NCBI GenBank assembly: GCA_050260355.1
Contig: JBLNBZ010000059.1
Coordinates: 1-42,762 of the forward strand
Length of the DNA stretch: 42,762 nt
Reading direction: 5' to 3'
Origin: CADEFX01 sp050260355
Lineage (GTDB): Bacteria; Pseudomonadota; Alphaproteobacteria; Rhizobiales; Hyphomicrobiaceae
Shown: one piece after another, positions 9,012 through 16,670 of the stretch
Position numbering within the stretch: the first letter of the stretch is position 1
Layout: every line of letters begins with the position of its first letter
Program-made: the position numbers and the translations under genes
The notes under the pieces: generated by a model
What the model was told of the DNA's origin: nothing
The model's database searches: none
Seen by the model: only the letters and a program-made list of their open reading frames with translations

Positions 9012-9944
9012 TCAGTCTTTGACCCAGCGCGTGTTCCACCACATCCACTGCTCCGGCGTCTCCCGGATCCACGCCTCGAACTGCGCGAAGATGGCCGCCG
9101 TCAGCGCCCGTGTGTCTTCAGTCCGGTCGGCCGACTTCGGCACCTGCAGCTCTTCAATGTCCAAGCGGAAACGAGAGCTGCGTCCGAGTCTCACGCAGCG
9201 GCCCACCCAGACGCGGGCATCGACGTGACGCGCGATCATCGCCGGGACCGGTGTGAAGCGCGCCCGCCGCCCGAAGAATGGAATCACGACGCCGCGACGG
9301 TCATTGTGGTCGCACACGAAACCCATGCAGCCGCCACGGCGCACATGATCAATCATCAGCCGCGCGGTGCGATGTCCGCCTTTGCCTTCATCCGTTTCCT
9401 CGCCCTTTCCAAACAGACCGCCGGGATAGAGGCGCAGGCGCTGGTGCCGCAGCAGCCGGTCCACCAACGGATTGGCCAATGGGCGATAGACGCCGGCGGG
9501 GTAGCGTCCGAAGTGCAGCAACGGCCAGATCGCGAGCTCCCAATTGCCCATGTGCAACGTGACGCCGACGGAGGGACCCGGCTCCGACATGCGCGGCGCC
9601 CAAAGCTCACTTTGCGCGATCTCGAGCCTGTCGGGCTCTTGCAGAATCCGGTCCATAAGCACGGTCTCGGCCATGACCCGGCCCATGTTCGCCCACATGA
9701 GACGTGCGATCCTGTTGCGCTCATCGGCGGTTTTGTCGGGAAACGCCACGGCGAGGTTCTCCAGCGCGCGGCGGTGCTGGCGCAGCCACGGGCCGACCCA
9801 CCGCCACAGTACGGCAGCACCTTCCACGGCCCATTGCAGCGGCAGCAGGCGCAGCAGCCGCGCCAGCGCGCGGAGCAGCAGATACTCCGGCCAGTGCTTC
9901 AGCTGCGTCTGTCCGCTTGCCGCTTTGGCAAAACCTCGTGTCAT
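9012..9944 (-). CDS. LpxL/HtrB-family acyltransferase, second tandem copy
   Basis: Inner-membrane acyltransferase of the lipid A secondary acyltransferase family (LpxL/LpxM), 310 residues. The catalytic HX4E motif is HMGNWE, preceded by QHRRALENLAVAFPDK and followed by GFVCDHNDRRGVVIPFFGRRA and the C-terminal PEQWMWWNTRW. The ATG at 9944 overlaps the TGA stop of the upstream copy (ATGA), indicating translational coupling. Upstream in-frame starts would run through the neighbouring gene and are rejected. It is clearly paralogous to the copy at 9941-10843, with nearly matching blocks even at DNA level around HxCSGxSRIxASN in the complementary strand. The two may add different chains to lipid A or to another lipid. 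The acyl chain cannot be told from sequence. Confidence 0.91.
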   Translation of the reverse strand: MTRGFAKAASGQTQLKHWPEYLLLRALARLLRLLPLQWAVEGAAVLWRWVGPWLRQHRRALENLAVAFPDKTADERNRIARLMWANMGRVMAETVLMDRILQEPDRLEIAQSELWAPRMSEPGPSVGVTLHMGNWELAIWPLLHFGRYPAGVYRPLANPLVDRLLRHQRLRLYPGGLFGKGEETDEGKGGHRTARLMIDHVRRGGCMGFVCDHNDRRGVVIPFFGRRARFTPVPAMIARHVDARVWVGRCVRLGRSSRFRLDIEELQVPKSADRTEDTRALTAAIFAQFEAWIRETPEQWMWWNTRWVKD

Positions 9945-10843
9945 GCCCAGCGTCGGTTCGACCACATCCACTGCTCCGGCGCCTCGCGGATCCAAGCCTC
10001 GAACTGCTTTTGCATCTCCGCCGTCGTCCATTTCACGTCGTCGGCGGCGTTGGCGCTGCGCGGAACCTTGAGCTCTTTGATCTCGATGCGAAACCGGCTT
10101 GCGGCACCGACCCGCAGACAGCGCGCCATCCATATGCGCGCGCCCACGCGCCGCGCGATCATGGCAGGGATGGTCACCGATTTCGCCGGCGTACCGAAGA
10201 ATGGTACGGGCAGTCCTTGCTTGTCGTAAAGGTCGCAAACGAGGCCGAGCCGCCCGCCCTTGCGGACATAGTCCATGATGAGCCGGGCAGTTCTCTGGCC
10301 TTCCTCCCGGCTTCCATCCACCTTGCCTTTTCCAAGCAGGCCGCCGGGATAGAGATCGCGGCGCTGGTTTCGCAGATAGCGGTCAACGTAAGGGTTCTTT
10401 ACGGTGCGATAGACGGCGGCGGGGTTCGCCTTGGCGACCGTCAGCGGCCAGATGGCGAGCTCCCAGTTGCCCATGTGGAGTGAAACGCCGATCGCGGGAC
10501 CGAGCTTGTCCTTGTAGCGCTCGAAGACGGCCCGGTTCACGATCTCCAGTCGATCACTGTCCCTGATCAGTCGATCGATCTGCATGGTCTCGGCCATCAC
10601 CCGGCCGAGGTTCTCCCACATGGCGAGTGCGATCGCCTCGCGCTCCTCAGCTGACTTCTCGGGAAACGCAATGGCCAGGTTCTCGAGCGCTCGTCGGTGC
10701 CGCCGCTGCCACGGGGCAACGACGCGCCAGAGCCATGCCGAGACGGCGACGGCCGTGTCGAGCGGCATGGCCCGCACGATGCCGGCCAGCAACCTGAGGC
10801 CCGCGTATTCGAGCCTGTGGCGCAGATCGAGAAAGCTTACCAT
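9941..10843 (-). CDS. LpxL/HtrB-family acyltransferase, first tandem copy
   Basis: A 300-residue acyltransferase of the LpxL/LpxM family, which transfers an acyl chain from acyl-ACP to a lipid A precursor at the cytoplasmic face of the inner membrane. It has the HX4E catalytic motif (HMGNWE), RHRRALENLAIAFPEKSAEER, LYPGGLLGKG, GLVCDLYDKQGLPVPFFG, and ends PEQWMWSNRRWA. A membrane-anchoring hydrophobic N-terminus (LRLLAGIVRAMPLDTAVAVSAWLW) is present. No strong ribosome-binding site precedes the ATG at 10843. The 3' end overlaps the start of the paralogous copy by 4 bases. Upstream, 133 bases separate it from the UbiH-like gene. Family certain, exact acceptor and chain unknown. Confidence 0.92.
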   Translation of the reverse strand: MVSFLDLRHRLEYAGLRLLAGIVRAMPLDTAVAVSAWLWRVVAPWQRRHRRALENLAIAFPEKSAEEREAIALAMWENLGRVMAETMQIDRLIRDSDRLEIVNRAVFERYKDKLGPAIGVSLHMGNWELAIWPLTVAKANPAAVYRTVKNPYVDRYLRNQRRDLYPGGLLGKGKVDGSREEGQRTARLIMDYVRKGGRLGLVCDLYDKQGLPVPFFGTPAKSVTIPAMIARRVGARIWMARCLRVGAASRFRIEIKELKVPRSANAADDVKWTTAEMQKQFEAWIREAPEQWMWSNRRWA

Positions 10844-10935
10844 GTTGGTCGCACGCGCAGGCCTTTTCTCTCAGCTCAGTATCGTCGCTGCCGCAGGCGG
10901 ACTCCCTCTTTTTTCAGCCGTCTTGCGTCAAGCAC

Positions 10936-10980
10936 TCATGCCGCCGCAGCACGCATCACGAGCTCGGCGATCTTGATCAT
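10936..10980 (-). CDS. Possible 14-residue overlapping reading frame
   Basis: An ATG at 10980 overlaps the TGA stop of the UbiH-like gene as ATGA and opens a 14-codon frame (MIKIAELVMRAAAA) ending at TGA 10936-10938, within the 133-base gap before the first LpxL-type gene. Stop-start overlaps of this kind mark coupled translation elsewhere in this window. No homology can be judged at this length. It could be a short leader that keeps ribosomes moving toward the acyltransferase genes, or chance. Confidence 0.2.
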   Translation of the reverse strand: MIKIAELVMRAAAA

Positions 10981-12188
10981 ATCTCCGCAGACTCCATGAG
11001 GCGTGGAAGTCTGAGAGACGGTTGCATGCCCTCGCGCATCACCAGCTGTCGCAGCCACGGCAGGGAGCCGATCATTTGCAGACCGGCCACCCGCGCCAGG
11101 TGGAAGGGCTCGAATCCCGAGAGCAGGGAGCGATTGAGAAGATCCACCGGAAGGGTCCTCGACAGCACATCTGCGCGTCGTCGCTCATCGTAGCGACTGA
11201 GCGCCTGCTCGCCCCAGGGATCATCACCGGCCGCTCTCGCGCTCGCACCTTCCTCTGCCAGGGTGGCAGCGTCACGAAACCCGAGATTCAGGCCTTGCGC
11301 GCCGATGGGGGGCAGCACGTGGCCGGCCTCCCCGACGAGTGCAACACGCCGCGCCGCCATGCGCTGCGCTGTGAGGCCGGACAGCGGGAAGCTGGCGCGC
11401 GGCGCAATGTCGCAAACGGTGCCGAGCAATCCCTGCAGGCGCTCCTCGAGCTCGCGCGCAAAGGCATCCGGTGCCAGGCGCATCAGCCGATCCGCCTCGG
11501 CGGGCTGCTCCACCCAAACGAGGCTCGACGCATGGCCGGGCAGCGGCACGGTCGTCAACGGACCCGCAGTCCGGTGAAACTCGGTGGAAATGCCGTCATG
11601 CGAACGGCTGTGCTGAAAGCGCGTCACGACGGCGCATTGGGGATAGCTCCACGTATCGACGGCGATGCCCGCGCCTGCACGCGTTGCCGAGTTTCGGCCA
11701 TCGGCCGCGACTGCTAGGCCGCCATCGATCTTCGCGCCGGATGCAAGCTGCAGCGCGACGTGCTCGCCGCTCCATTCGACGCCGCAAACCATGCCAGTGA
11801 TGACGCTGATCCGCGGCTCGGCGCGCACGCATGCAAGCAGTCCTGCAATCAGGTCCGCGTTGTCCACATTGTATCCGAAGACATCGAGACCGAGCTCGCC
11901 TGCCGCAAACAACGTCTCCGGTGCATGCAGCAAGCCGCCGATGTCGTCGATCAGCCTCAGACCGCACAAGGGCGCGGCGCGGGGCTGCAGATGTGGCCAG
12001 ATACCGAGATTGCGCAGCAAGCTCACGCTGCCTGCAAAAAGGGCAGTGGTGCGCGGATCTGGCACTGCCTCGTCGACGCGCGGACCAATGATGCGCACGT
12101 CAAAGCCTTCGCGGGCGAGCGCCAGGGCCGTGATAAGGCCCGCCGGTCCCGCGCCGGCGACGACGCAATCTGCTCGCTCAGACGACAT
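10977..12188 (-). CDS. UbiH/UbiF-family FAD-dependent monooxygenase
   Basis: A 403-residue flavoprotein hydroxylase of the UbiH/UbiF/Coq6 group, which normally hydroxylates the ring of ubiquinone precursors at the membrane. Visible motifs are the N-terminal dinucleotide fold GAGPAGLITALALA (about residues 11-24), the PDPRTTALFAGSV segment, the ADGRNSATR (DG) motif, and the FAD-ribityl motif near residue 285, LVGEAGHVLPPIGAQGLNLGFRD. In this last motif the usual GDAAH is changed to GEAGH. The start is the ATG at 12188, with AAGGG 9 bases upstream; a TTG three codons earlier has no better support. It heads the minus-strand series ending at hspQ. A role in ubiquinone synthesis is the simplest reading, though the family also includes other aromatic hydroxylases. 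Confidence 0.88.
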   Translation of the reverse strand: MSSERADCVVAGAGPAGLITALALAREGFDVRIIGPRVDEAVPDPRTTALFAGSVSLLRNLGIWPHLQPRAAPLCGLRLIDDIGGLLHAPETLFAAGELGLDVFGYNVDNADLIAGLLACVRAEPRISVITGMVCGVEWSGEHVALQLASGAKIDGGLAVAADGRNSATRAGAGIAVDTWSYPQCAVVTRFQHSRSHDGISTEFHRTAGPLTTVPLPGHASSLVWVEQPAEADRLMRLAPDAFARELEERLQGLLGTVCDIAPRASFPLSGLTAQRMAARRVALVGEAGHVLPPIGAQGLNLGFRDAATLAEEGASARAAGDDPWGEQALSRYDERRRADVLSRTLPVDLLNRSLLSGFEPFHLARVAGLQMIGSLPWLRQLVMREGMQPSLRLPRLMESAEI

Positions 12189-12706
12189 CACCAGCAACCC
12201 TTGGAGGCGTGCAAAAGCAAGTCGCTGTTCTCATGTCCGTGGACGTATGCTCGGTCGGTCACTGGCATGCGTTGCTGCGTGGCAACAGAGCGCGTCGCCC
12301 TCGCGTCAGCACGTTTCCGCACAGCGCCGCGATCGCACTACTAAGCTGTTGGTCTTCGCGGAGGATCGCCTCGAGGCCAGGCCCTCGCTGCTGTCGCGTC
12401 CCGCGGCGAGCAGATTGACTCGGAAGTTTCCAAAACATGAATCTCCGATCGCCGCCGCGAGCGACGAATGCGGCGTCTGCGCTGAATTTATGGCGAATCG
12501 ATGAATGTTGCGGAGGTGCCACAAGTGAACCTCAAAGCGTGGATGTTCCGGCCTTTCTGCTTTACCGGGCATTCGCGTACGGGATAAGCCTAGCGAACCG
12601 AAAGGGGTCGATGGCCGCATCAGGCAATCGCAAGGGCTCGATCGGCCACCGACGGTCTCCAGAGTCAATAGTGGCTTGGGGTAGCGTTAGTCCAGGAGAA
12701 GTAAGA
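12189..12706. other. Divergent intergenic region before the first porin
   Basis: About 518 bases between the UbiH-like gene (minus) and the first porin (plus). A plus-strand frame runs open through much of it into the porin, but the translation from 12437 to 12706 has no protein-like features and is followed by a strong ribosome-binding site and signal peptide at 12707, so I read it as leader DNA. Two imperfect copies of a 20-odd-base unit (ACCGAAAGGGGTCGATGGCC near 12598 and ATCGCAAGGGCTCGATCGGCC near 12627) are the only repeats noticed. No clear promoter was found. Confidence 0.5.
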
Positions 12707-14068
12707 ATGTATGGGGGACTGCTGAAAACGGCTAGCGCAGCGGCCATTCTCGCCGCAGCTGGTTGGTTCGGCGCCGGCTCTGCCAAGGCTGCTGACCTTG
12801 GCGGCGATTGCTGCGCTGACCTGGAGGAGCGGGTAGCCGAGCTCGAGGCTACGACGGTCCGCAAGGGCAACCGCAAAGTCTCGGTGACGCTGTCGGGCTT
12901 CGTGGGCCACAATGTGATGTTCTGGGACGATGGCACTCAGAACGACGTGTACATCGGTGACGGCGGCAACTATTTCTCGCGCTTCCGCTTCGTTGGATCC
13001 GCGAAGATCAGCCCGACGGTGACGGCCGGCTTCTTGTACGAGTTCGGCATCGACAACAACCGCATCGGCAACATGAACCAGGGCAACGGTGGTGACGATC
13101 TCGACGGCACCACCGCGGCTGGCACGAGTGGCCGTACGGACGTCCTGCGCGACTCGACCGTTTGGCTGCAGCACAGCCAGCTCGGCAAGATCAAGGTCGG
13201 CCATGGCTCGACGGCGACGGACAACCTGGTGCTGATCGACCTCGGCGGCATGGCGGGTGCGGGTACACCGGACCTCGGCCTGTACATGGGCTCGTTCCGC
13301 TTCCGCAACGCTGCTGGCGTGCTCGGGAATAGCAGCCAGACCTGGCAGAAGGCCCTGGCTGGACACGAGTCGTTCGATACAAGCCGGCGCAATCACGTTC
13401 TGTACGAGACGCCGACCATCATGGGCTTCAACGTCCAGGCGGCCGTTGCCGAGGACAACTACTGGGACGTGGCCCTGCGCTACGCCGGTGAGTTCGCGGG
13501 CTTCCGGCTGGCCTTCGGCATCGGCTATCAGGAGGACAGTGAGTTCAATTCGCCGGGCCAGTCGGGCACGCCGGCTGGTGGATTGACGGCTGGGTTGAAC
13601 AGCATCATCTGCACCGACACCTGCGATGCCAAGACGCAGGAGCTCAAGGGGTCGGCCTCGATCCTCCACGTCGCCAGCGGTCTGTGGCTCACGGGTGCAG
13701 GCGGTCAGCGTCAGGTTGACGGCGCGGGCAGCGCCGGCGTTCCGGACTTGACCTTCTGGTACCTGGCCGGCGGTATCCGCAAGAACTTCTTCGGGTTCGG
13801 TGATACCGTGCTGTTCGGCGAGTACTACGAGTCCAAGGGTGGCTTGGCGAACGCTGCCTTCTTGACCAACACGGCTAGCGGCCTCGCTGGTGGAGATACC
13901 AGCAGCAAGGCTACGGAGTGGGGTCTCGGCATCAACCAGTACATCGACGCCGCGGCTATGGAAGTGTTCGTCACCTACAAGCACTTCTCGCTGGATGCCA
14001 ACTTGGACACGCTGGGTAGCTCTGAGGACTTCCAGGCTGTCATCGCCGGCGCCAGGGTCAACTTCTGA
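12707..14068 (+). CDS. Alphaproteobacterial porin (Porin_2 family), first tandem copy
   Basis: Outer-membrane trimeric beta-barrel porin for diffusion of small solutes, 453 residues. The start is the ATG at 12707 with AGGAG 8 bases upstream. A signal peptide of about 27 residues ends SAKAADLGG. The mature protein opens with the family hallmark DLGGDCCADLEERVAELEA, a short coiled-coil-like segment carrying a Cys-Cys pair. The first strand, KVSVTLSGFVGHNVMFWDDG, follows. Further marks are the strand ending YKHFSLDAN and the C-terminal AVIAGARVNF, whose final Phe is the usual barrel-assembly signal. A second pair of cysteines, IICTDTCD, lies in a loop. The next gene is a close paralogue, and a 113-base stretch (13031-13143) is identical to it. 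A strong terminator follows at 14101. Confidence 0.95.
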   Translation: MYGGLLKTASAAAILAAAGWFGAGSAKAADLGGDCCADLEERVAELEATTVRKGNRKVSVTLSGFVGHNVMFWDDGTQNDVYIGDGGNYFSRFRFVGSAKISPTVTAGFLYEFGIDNNRIGNMNQGNGGDDLDGTTAAGTSGRTDVLRDSTVWLQHSQLGKIKVGHGSTATDNLVLIDLGGMAGAGTPDLGLYMGSFRFRNAAGVLGNSSQTWQKALAGHESFDTSRRNHVLYETPTIMGFNVQAAVAEDNYWDVALRYAGEFAGFRLAFGIGYQEDSEFNSPGQSGTPAGGLTAGLNSIICTDTCDAKTQELKGSASILHVASGLWLTGAGGQRQVDGAGSAGVPDLTFWYLAGGIRKNFFGFGDTVLFGEYYESKGGLANAAFLTNTASGLAGGDTSSKATEWGLGINQYIDAAAMEVFVTYKHFSLDANLDTLGSSEDFQAVIAGARVNF

Positions 14069-14100
14069 TCGACTGGGTCGTCCAGAGCTGAGCTTTTCGG

Positions 14101-14128
14101 AGAGGCCGCCTGCGGGCGGCCTCTTTGC
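14101..14128 (+). terminator. Rho-independent terminator of the first porin
   Basis: AGAGGCCGCC, loop TGCG, GGCGGCCTCT: a perfect 10-bp stem followed by TTGCG, 33 bases after the porin stop. A matching element follows the second porin, so the paralogues are separately terminated. Confidence 0.85.
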
Positions 14129-14333
14129 GTTGATAGTCATGGACCAGGCGAATCGAGCATCTGCCGAGTCGCGCGCGTGCCGACGGGGCGTAGCGGTCCA
14201 ACATTGTGTGGATTATTACGTCCGGCGCGCGGCAGAATGAAACAAGAACGCGCCCTGTATTAGTTGCTGTATGGCCACGCGTGCGCCGTTTCCGGCACTC
14301 TATCGTGTACGGGTGTTTGCTCACGGAGGCCTG

Positions 14334-14359
14334 CTCGACTATTGATCATTTAAGTCGAG
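14334..14359. repeat. Inverted repeat with AT-rich centre
   Basis: CTCGACT and AGTCGAG pair perfectly around ATTGATCATTTA, itself containing the palindrome TGATCA. The AT-rich centre stands out in this G+C-rich genome. It may be an operator for the second porin or the first stem of a small RNA ending at the hairpin 10 bases downstream. Confidence 0.4.
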
Positions 14360-14368
14360 TCGTGCGGC

Positions 14369-14390
14369 AAGACCCTATCGGGTCGTCTTT
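14369..14390 (+). terminator. Possible small terminator inside the porin spacer
   Basis: AAGACCC-TATC-GGGTC-G-TCTTTT: a short stem, with one bulged G if extended, that runs into a T-run. It is 244 bases ahead of the second porin start, so it would end a transcript that begins in the spacer. This could be an attenuator or the 3' end of a small RNA. The stem is short, so the call is tentative. Confidence 0.4.
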
Positions 14391-14573
14391 TCACCGCTGT
14401 GCTGCGTAAAGGGTTCCGACCCAAGCCAGTGGTAAGCGCAGGAAGCAAGCCCGGCGCTCAACGCCCACCGCCGCACTCCTGTATCAGCGTTCGTAACTGT
14501 CGCGTCAGCGTCAATCGCGTCTGGCCGAGACGGCGTGCGCTTCACGCGCGTGCGTGCGGTCCCGCCCAGACAC

Positions 14574-14603
14574 GAAGCAGCGCCGGGCTGCGCGTGCTGC
14601 TTC
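14574..14603 (+). promoter_or_regulatory. 5' leader hairpin upstream of the second porin
   Basis: GAAGCAGC and GCTGCTTC pair perfectly, with GC/GC extending the stem inward around the loop. It ends about 21 bases before the GGAG ribosome-binding site at 14625-14628. A stable structure so close to the initiation region suggests control of mRNA stability or translation, as is common for outer-membrane protein mRNAs. No T-run follows, so termination is unlikely. Confidence 0.4.
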
Positions 14604-14634
14604 TTGCAATAACGGAACTGAAACGGAGATCGAT

Positions 14635-16002
14635 ATGATTGGGGGATTGTTGAGGACGACCAGTCACGTCGCCATCGCCGCCGCGGCAGTTGCGATTGCG
14701 GGCTCATTTGCGCCTGCAAAAGCGGCTGACCTCGGGGGTAATTGCTGCGCTGACTTGGAAGAGCGGGTGGCCGAGCTCGAGGCTACGACGGTCCGCAAGG
14801 GCAACCGCAAAGTCTCGGTGACGCTGTCGGGCTTCGTCGGCCACAACGTGTTGTGGTGGGACGACGGCACCCAGAACGACGTGTACATCGGTGACGGCGG
14901 CAACTACTTCTCGCGCTTCCGCTTCCGTGGCGAGGCCAAGATCACGCCCGAGGTGACAGCCGGGTTCTTGTACGAGTTCGGCATCGACAACAACCGCATC
15001 GGCAACATGAACCAGGGCAACGGTGGTGACGATCTCGACGGCACCACCGCGGCTGGCACGAGTGGCCGTACGGACGTGCTGCGCGATCAGACCGTTTGGA
15101 TGCGTCACAATCGGCTGGGCATGATCAAGATCGGCCATGGCTCGACGGCGACGGACAACCTGGTGCTGATCGACCTCGGCGGCATGGCGGGTGCTGGCAC
15201 GCCGGACCTCGGCCTCTACATGGGAGCGTTCCGCTTCCGCAGTAACGCAGGCCTGCTCGGCAATACCAGCCAAACCTGGCAGAGGGCGCTGGCCGGTCAC
15301 GAGTCGTTCGATACGAGCCGGCGCAATCATATTCTGTATGAGACGCCAACGATCATGGGCTTCAGCGTCCAGACGGCGGTCGCTGAGGACAACTACTGGG
15401 ATGTCGCCCTCCGCTACGCGGGCGAGCATCACGGGTTCCGCGTGGCCTTCGGCATCGGCTACCAGGAGGACAGCGAGTTCAATTCGCCAGGCCAGTCGGG
15501 CACGCCCGCTGGTGGACTGACGGCTGGGTTGAACAGCATCATTTGCGTCGACAGGTGCGATGCCAAGACGCAGGAGCTCAAGGGGTCGGCCTCGGTACTG
15601 CACGTCGCCAGCGGTCTGTTTCTGACTGGCGCTGGCGGCTCGCGCGCGGCTGATGGCGAGGGTAGCGCCGGCGTCCCGGACCTCACCTTCTGGTATCTGG
15701 CCGGTGGTCTTCGCAGGAACTTCTTCGGCATTGGTGATACCGTGCTGTTCGGCGAGTACTACAATTCCAGGGGCGGTCTGGAGAGCGCAGCGTTCTTCAC
15801 CAATACCGCCAGTGGTCTCGATATCGGCTCGCAACGCAGCGAGGTTAATGAGTGGGGTCTCGGCATCAACCAGTTCATTGACGCCGCGGCTATGGAAGTG
15901 TTCGTCACCTACAAGCATTTCGAGCTTGATGGAACTCTGACGACGCTCGGCAACTCTGACGACTTCAACGCCGTCATTGCTGGCGCTAGGGTCAACTTCT
16001 GA
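14635..16002 (+). CDS. Alphaproteobacterial porin (Porin_2 family), second tandem copy
   Basis: A 455-residue outer-membrane porin paralogous to the gene just upstream. The start is the ATG at 14635 with GGAG 6 bases upstream. The signal peptide (about 28 residues, many Ala) ends APAKAADLGG. The mature start DLGGNCCADLEERVAELEA, the first strand VTLSGFVGHNVLWWDDG, the loop IICVDRCD and the C-terminal VIAGARVNF match the first copy almost residue for residue. Differences cluster in loops (for example MRHNRLGMIKIG and the segment after FLTGAGGSR) and in the last third (LDIGSQRSEVNE). Such loop changes could alter pore selectivity or surface exposure. It has its own leader region and terminator, so the two porins can be expressed separately. 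Confidence 0.95.
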   Translation: MIGGLLRTTSHVAIAAAAVAIAGSFAPAKAADLGGNCCADLEERVAELEATTVRKGNRKVSVTLSGFVGHNVLWWDDGTQNDVYIGDGGNYFSRFRFRGEAKITPEVTAGFLYEFGIDNNRIGNMNQGNGGDDLDGTTAAGTSGRTDVLRDQTVWMRHNRLGMIKIGHGSTATDNLVLIDLGGMAGAGTPDLGLYMGAFRFRSNAGLLGNTSQTWQRALAGHESFDTSRRNHILYETPTIMGFSVQTAVAEDNYWDVALRYAGEHHGFRVAFGIGYQEDSEFNSPGQSGTPAGGLTAGLNSIICVDRCDAKTQELKGSASVLHVASGLFLTGAGGSRAADGEGSAGVPDLTFWYLAGGLRRNFFGIGDTVLFGEYYNSRGGLESAAFFTNTASGLDIGSQRSEVNEWGLGINQFIDAAAMEVFVTYKHFELDGTLTTLGNSDDFNAVIAGARVNF

Positions 16003-16029
16003 GCCACAGCCCACGCACGACTCACGGGA

Positions 16030-16059
16030 AAGGCCGCCAGGTTTGGCGGCCTTTTTCTT
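16030..16059 (+). terminator. Rho-independent terminator of the second porin
   Basis: AAGGCCGCCA, loop GGTT, TGGCGGCCTT, then TTTCTTT: a perfect 10-bp stem with a T-run, 27 bases after the stop codon. Core sequence GGCCGCC matches the first porin's terminator, consistent with duplication of the whole unit. Confidence 0.9.
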
Positions 16060-16229
16060 TGCGCGCTCAGTGCTGCAGCGTTGCAGAATGGCCATATGGC
16101 GGATTGATCACAGATTACGTGGAAGTGGATGGAATGCGCCTGGGCCTGTGGAAACCGCCTTGTTTTTGGACCGGCGAACCGGCAGATTCCGCACGCTGAG
16201 GGCACGTTACAGACTGCGGGGTCGACAGG

Positions 16230-16592
16230 ATGAAGCCGTTGCGGTGGTTACTGGCCAGTGCCGCTCTATTACTAAGCGGCTCCGGGGCCTGGGCATTCGA
16301 GGAGACAAAGGGCGGTGTTGCTCCCGGGCAGCAGGTGACACCTCGCGCGGCTCCGGCGGGCAAGGGCCAGCTCGATCTTGGGACCACCGAGGCCCCAGTG
16401 GGCAAGTCGGGGGGGACCGAGGTCCGCATCCCCGGTCTGGGAAAACTCGGCGTGCTGCCGAAGCTCGATTTCGGCCTCGAGCTCCTTTATGGGGTCAGCG
16501 AGGACAAGAAGGGGATCGAGGAAGAGAAGGGCCGTCCGGACGGTTCCGAGGAAGGCGTGCAGATCCGCGGCTCGATCAAGCACCGGTTCTAA
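16230..16592 (+). CDS. Small exported protein of unknown function
   Basis: I do not recognise this 120-residue product. It has a clear signal peptide (MKPLRWLLASAALLLSGSGAWA, cleavage before FEET), then a Gly/Pro/Ala/Lys-rich low-complexity segment, a short hydrophobic stretch GLGKLGVLPKLDFGLELLYG, and a charged tail with many Glu, Lys and Gly that ends IRGSIKHRF. The terminal Phe and alternating pattern of the last residues resemble an outer-membrane strand, but one or two strands cannot form a barrel. A GCGGGG lies about 8 bases before the ATG. It stands alone between two terminators (16030 and 16633), so it is a single-gene unit, which supports its being real. Confidence 0.7.
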   Translation: MKPLRWLLASAALLLSGSGAWAFEETKGGVAPGQQVTPRAAPAGKGQLDLGTTEAPVGKSGGTEVRIPGLGKLGVLPKLDFGLELLYGVSEDKKGIEEEKGRPDGSEEGVQIRGSIKHRF

Positions 16593-16632
16593 GTGCGCTT
16601 TGGGCTGTGCCGAAAGGGCCCGGCAGGTTATG

Positions 16633-16660
16633 GGAGCGCTTCGGCGCTCCTTTTGCTTTT
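16633..16660 (+). terminator. Rho-independent terminator before pcs
   Basis: GGAGCGC, loop TTCG, GCGCTCC, then TTTTGCTTTT: a 7-bp stem with a stable UUCG tetraloop and T-run, 40 bases after the small exported protein gene. It lies only 11 bases before the pcs start, which rules out a longer N-terminus for Pcs starting further upstream. Confidence 0.9.
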
Positions 16661-16670
16661 CAGTGGACCC

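Larger units (their letters stand above)
14069..14634 (+). other. Inter-porin region with terminator and three hairpins
   Basis: This 566-base spacer contains the first porin's terminator (14101-14128), a stem at 14334-14359 (CTCGACT/AGTCGAG around an AT-rich 12-base loop containing TGATCA), a small hairpin with a T-run at 14369-14390, and a further hairpin at 14574-14603 just before the second porin's ribosome-binding site. No protein gene is convincing. The layout allows a separately ended small RNA upstream of the second porin or a long regulated 5' leader; both are inference. Confidence 0.5.

Noticed and set aside
9945..10238. Extended start for the second LpxL-type gene
   Set aside because: It would translate 98 codons antisense-like in a different frame across the paralogue. 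The ATG at 9944 gives the right length and the ATGA overlap.
12437..12706. N-terminal extension of the first porin by 90 codons
   Set aside because: A strong AGGAG and a clear signal peptide start at 12707. The extension would bury the signal peptide.
12665..14140. Long minus-strand frame across the first porin (and the similar one at 14704-16095)
   Set aside because: The plus-strand porins have signal peptides, ribosome-binding sites and terminators. The paired antisense frames merely reflect their shared codon usage.
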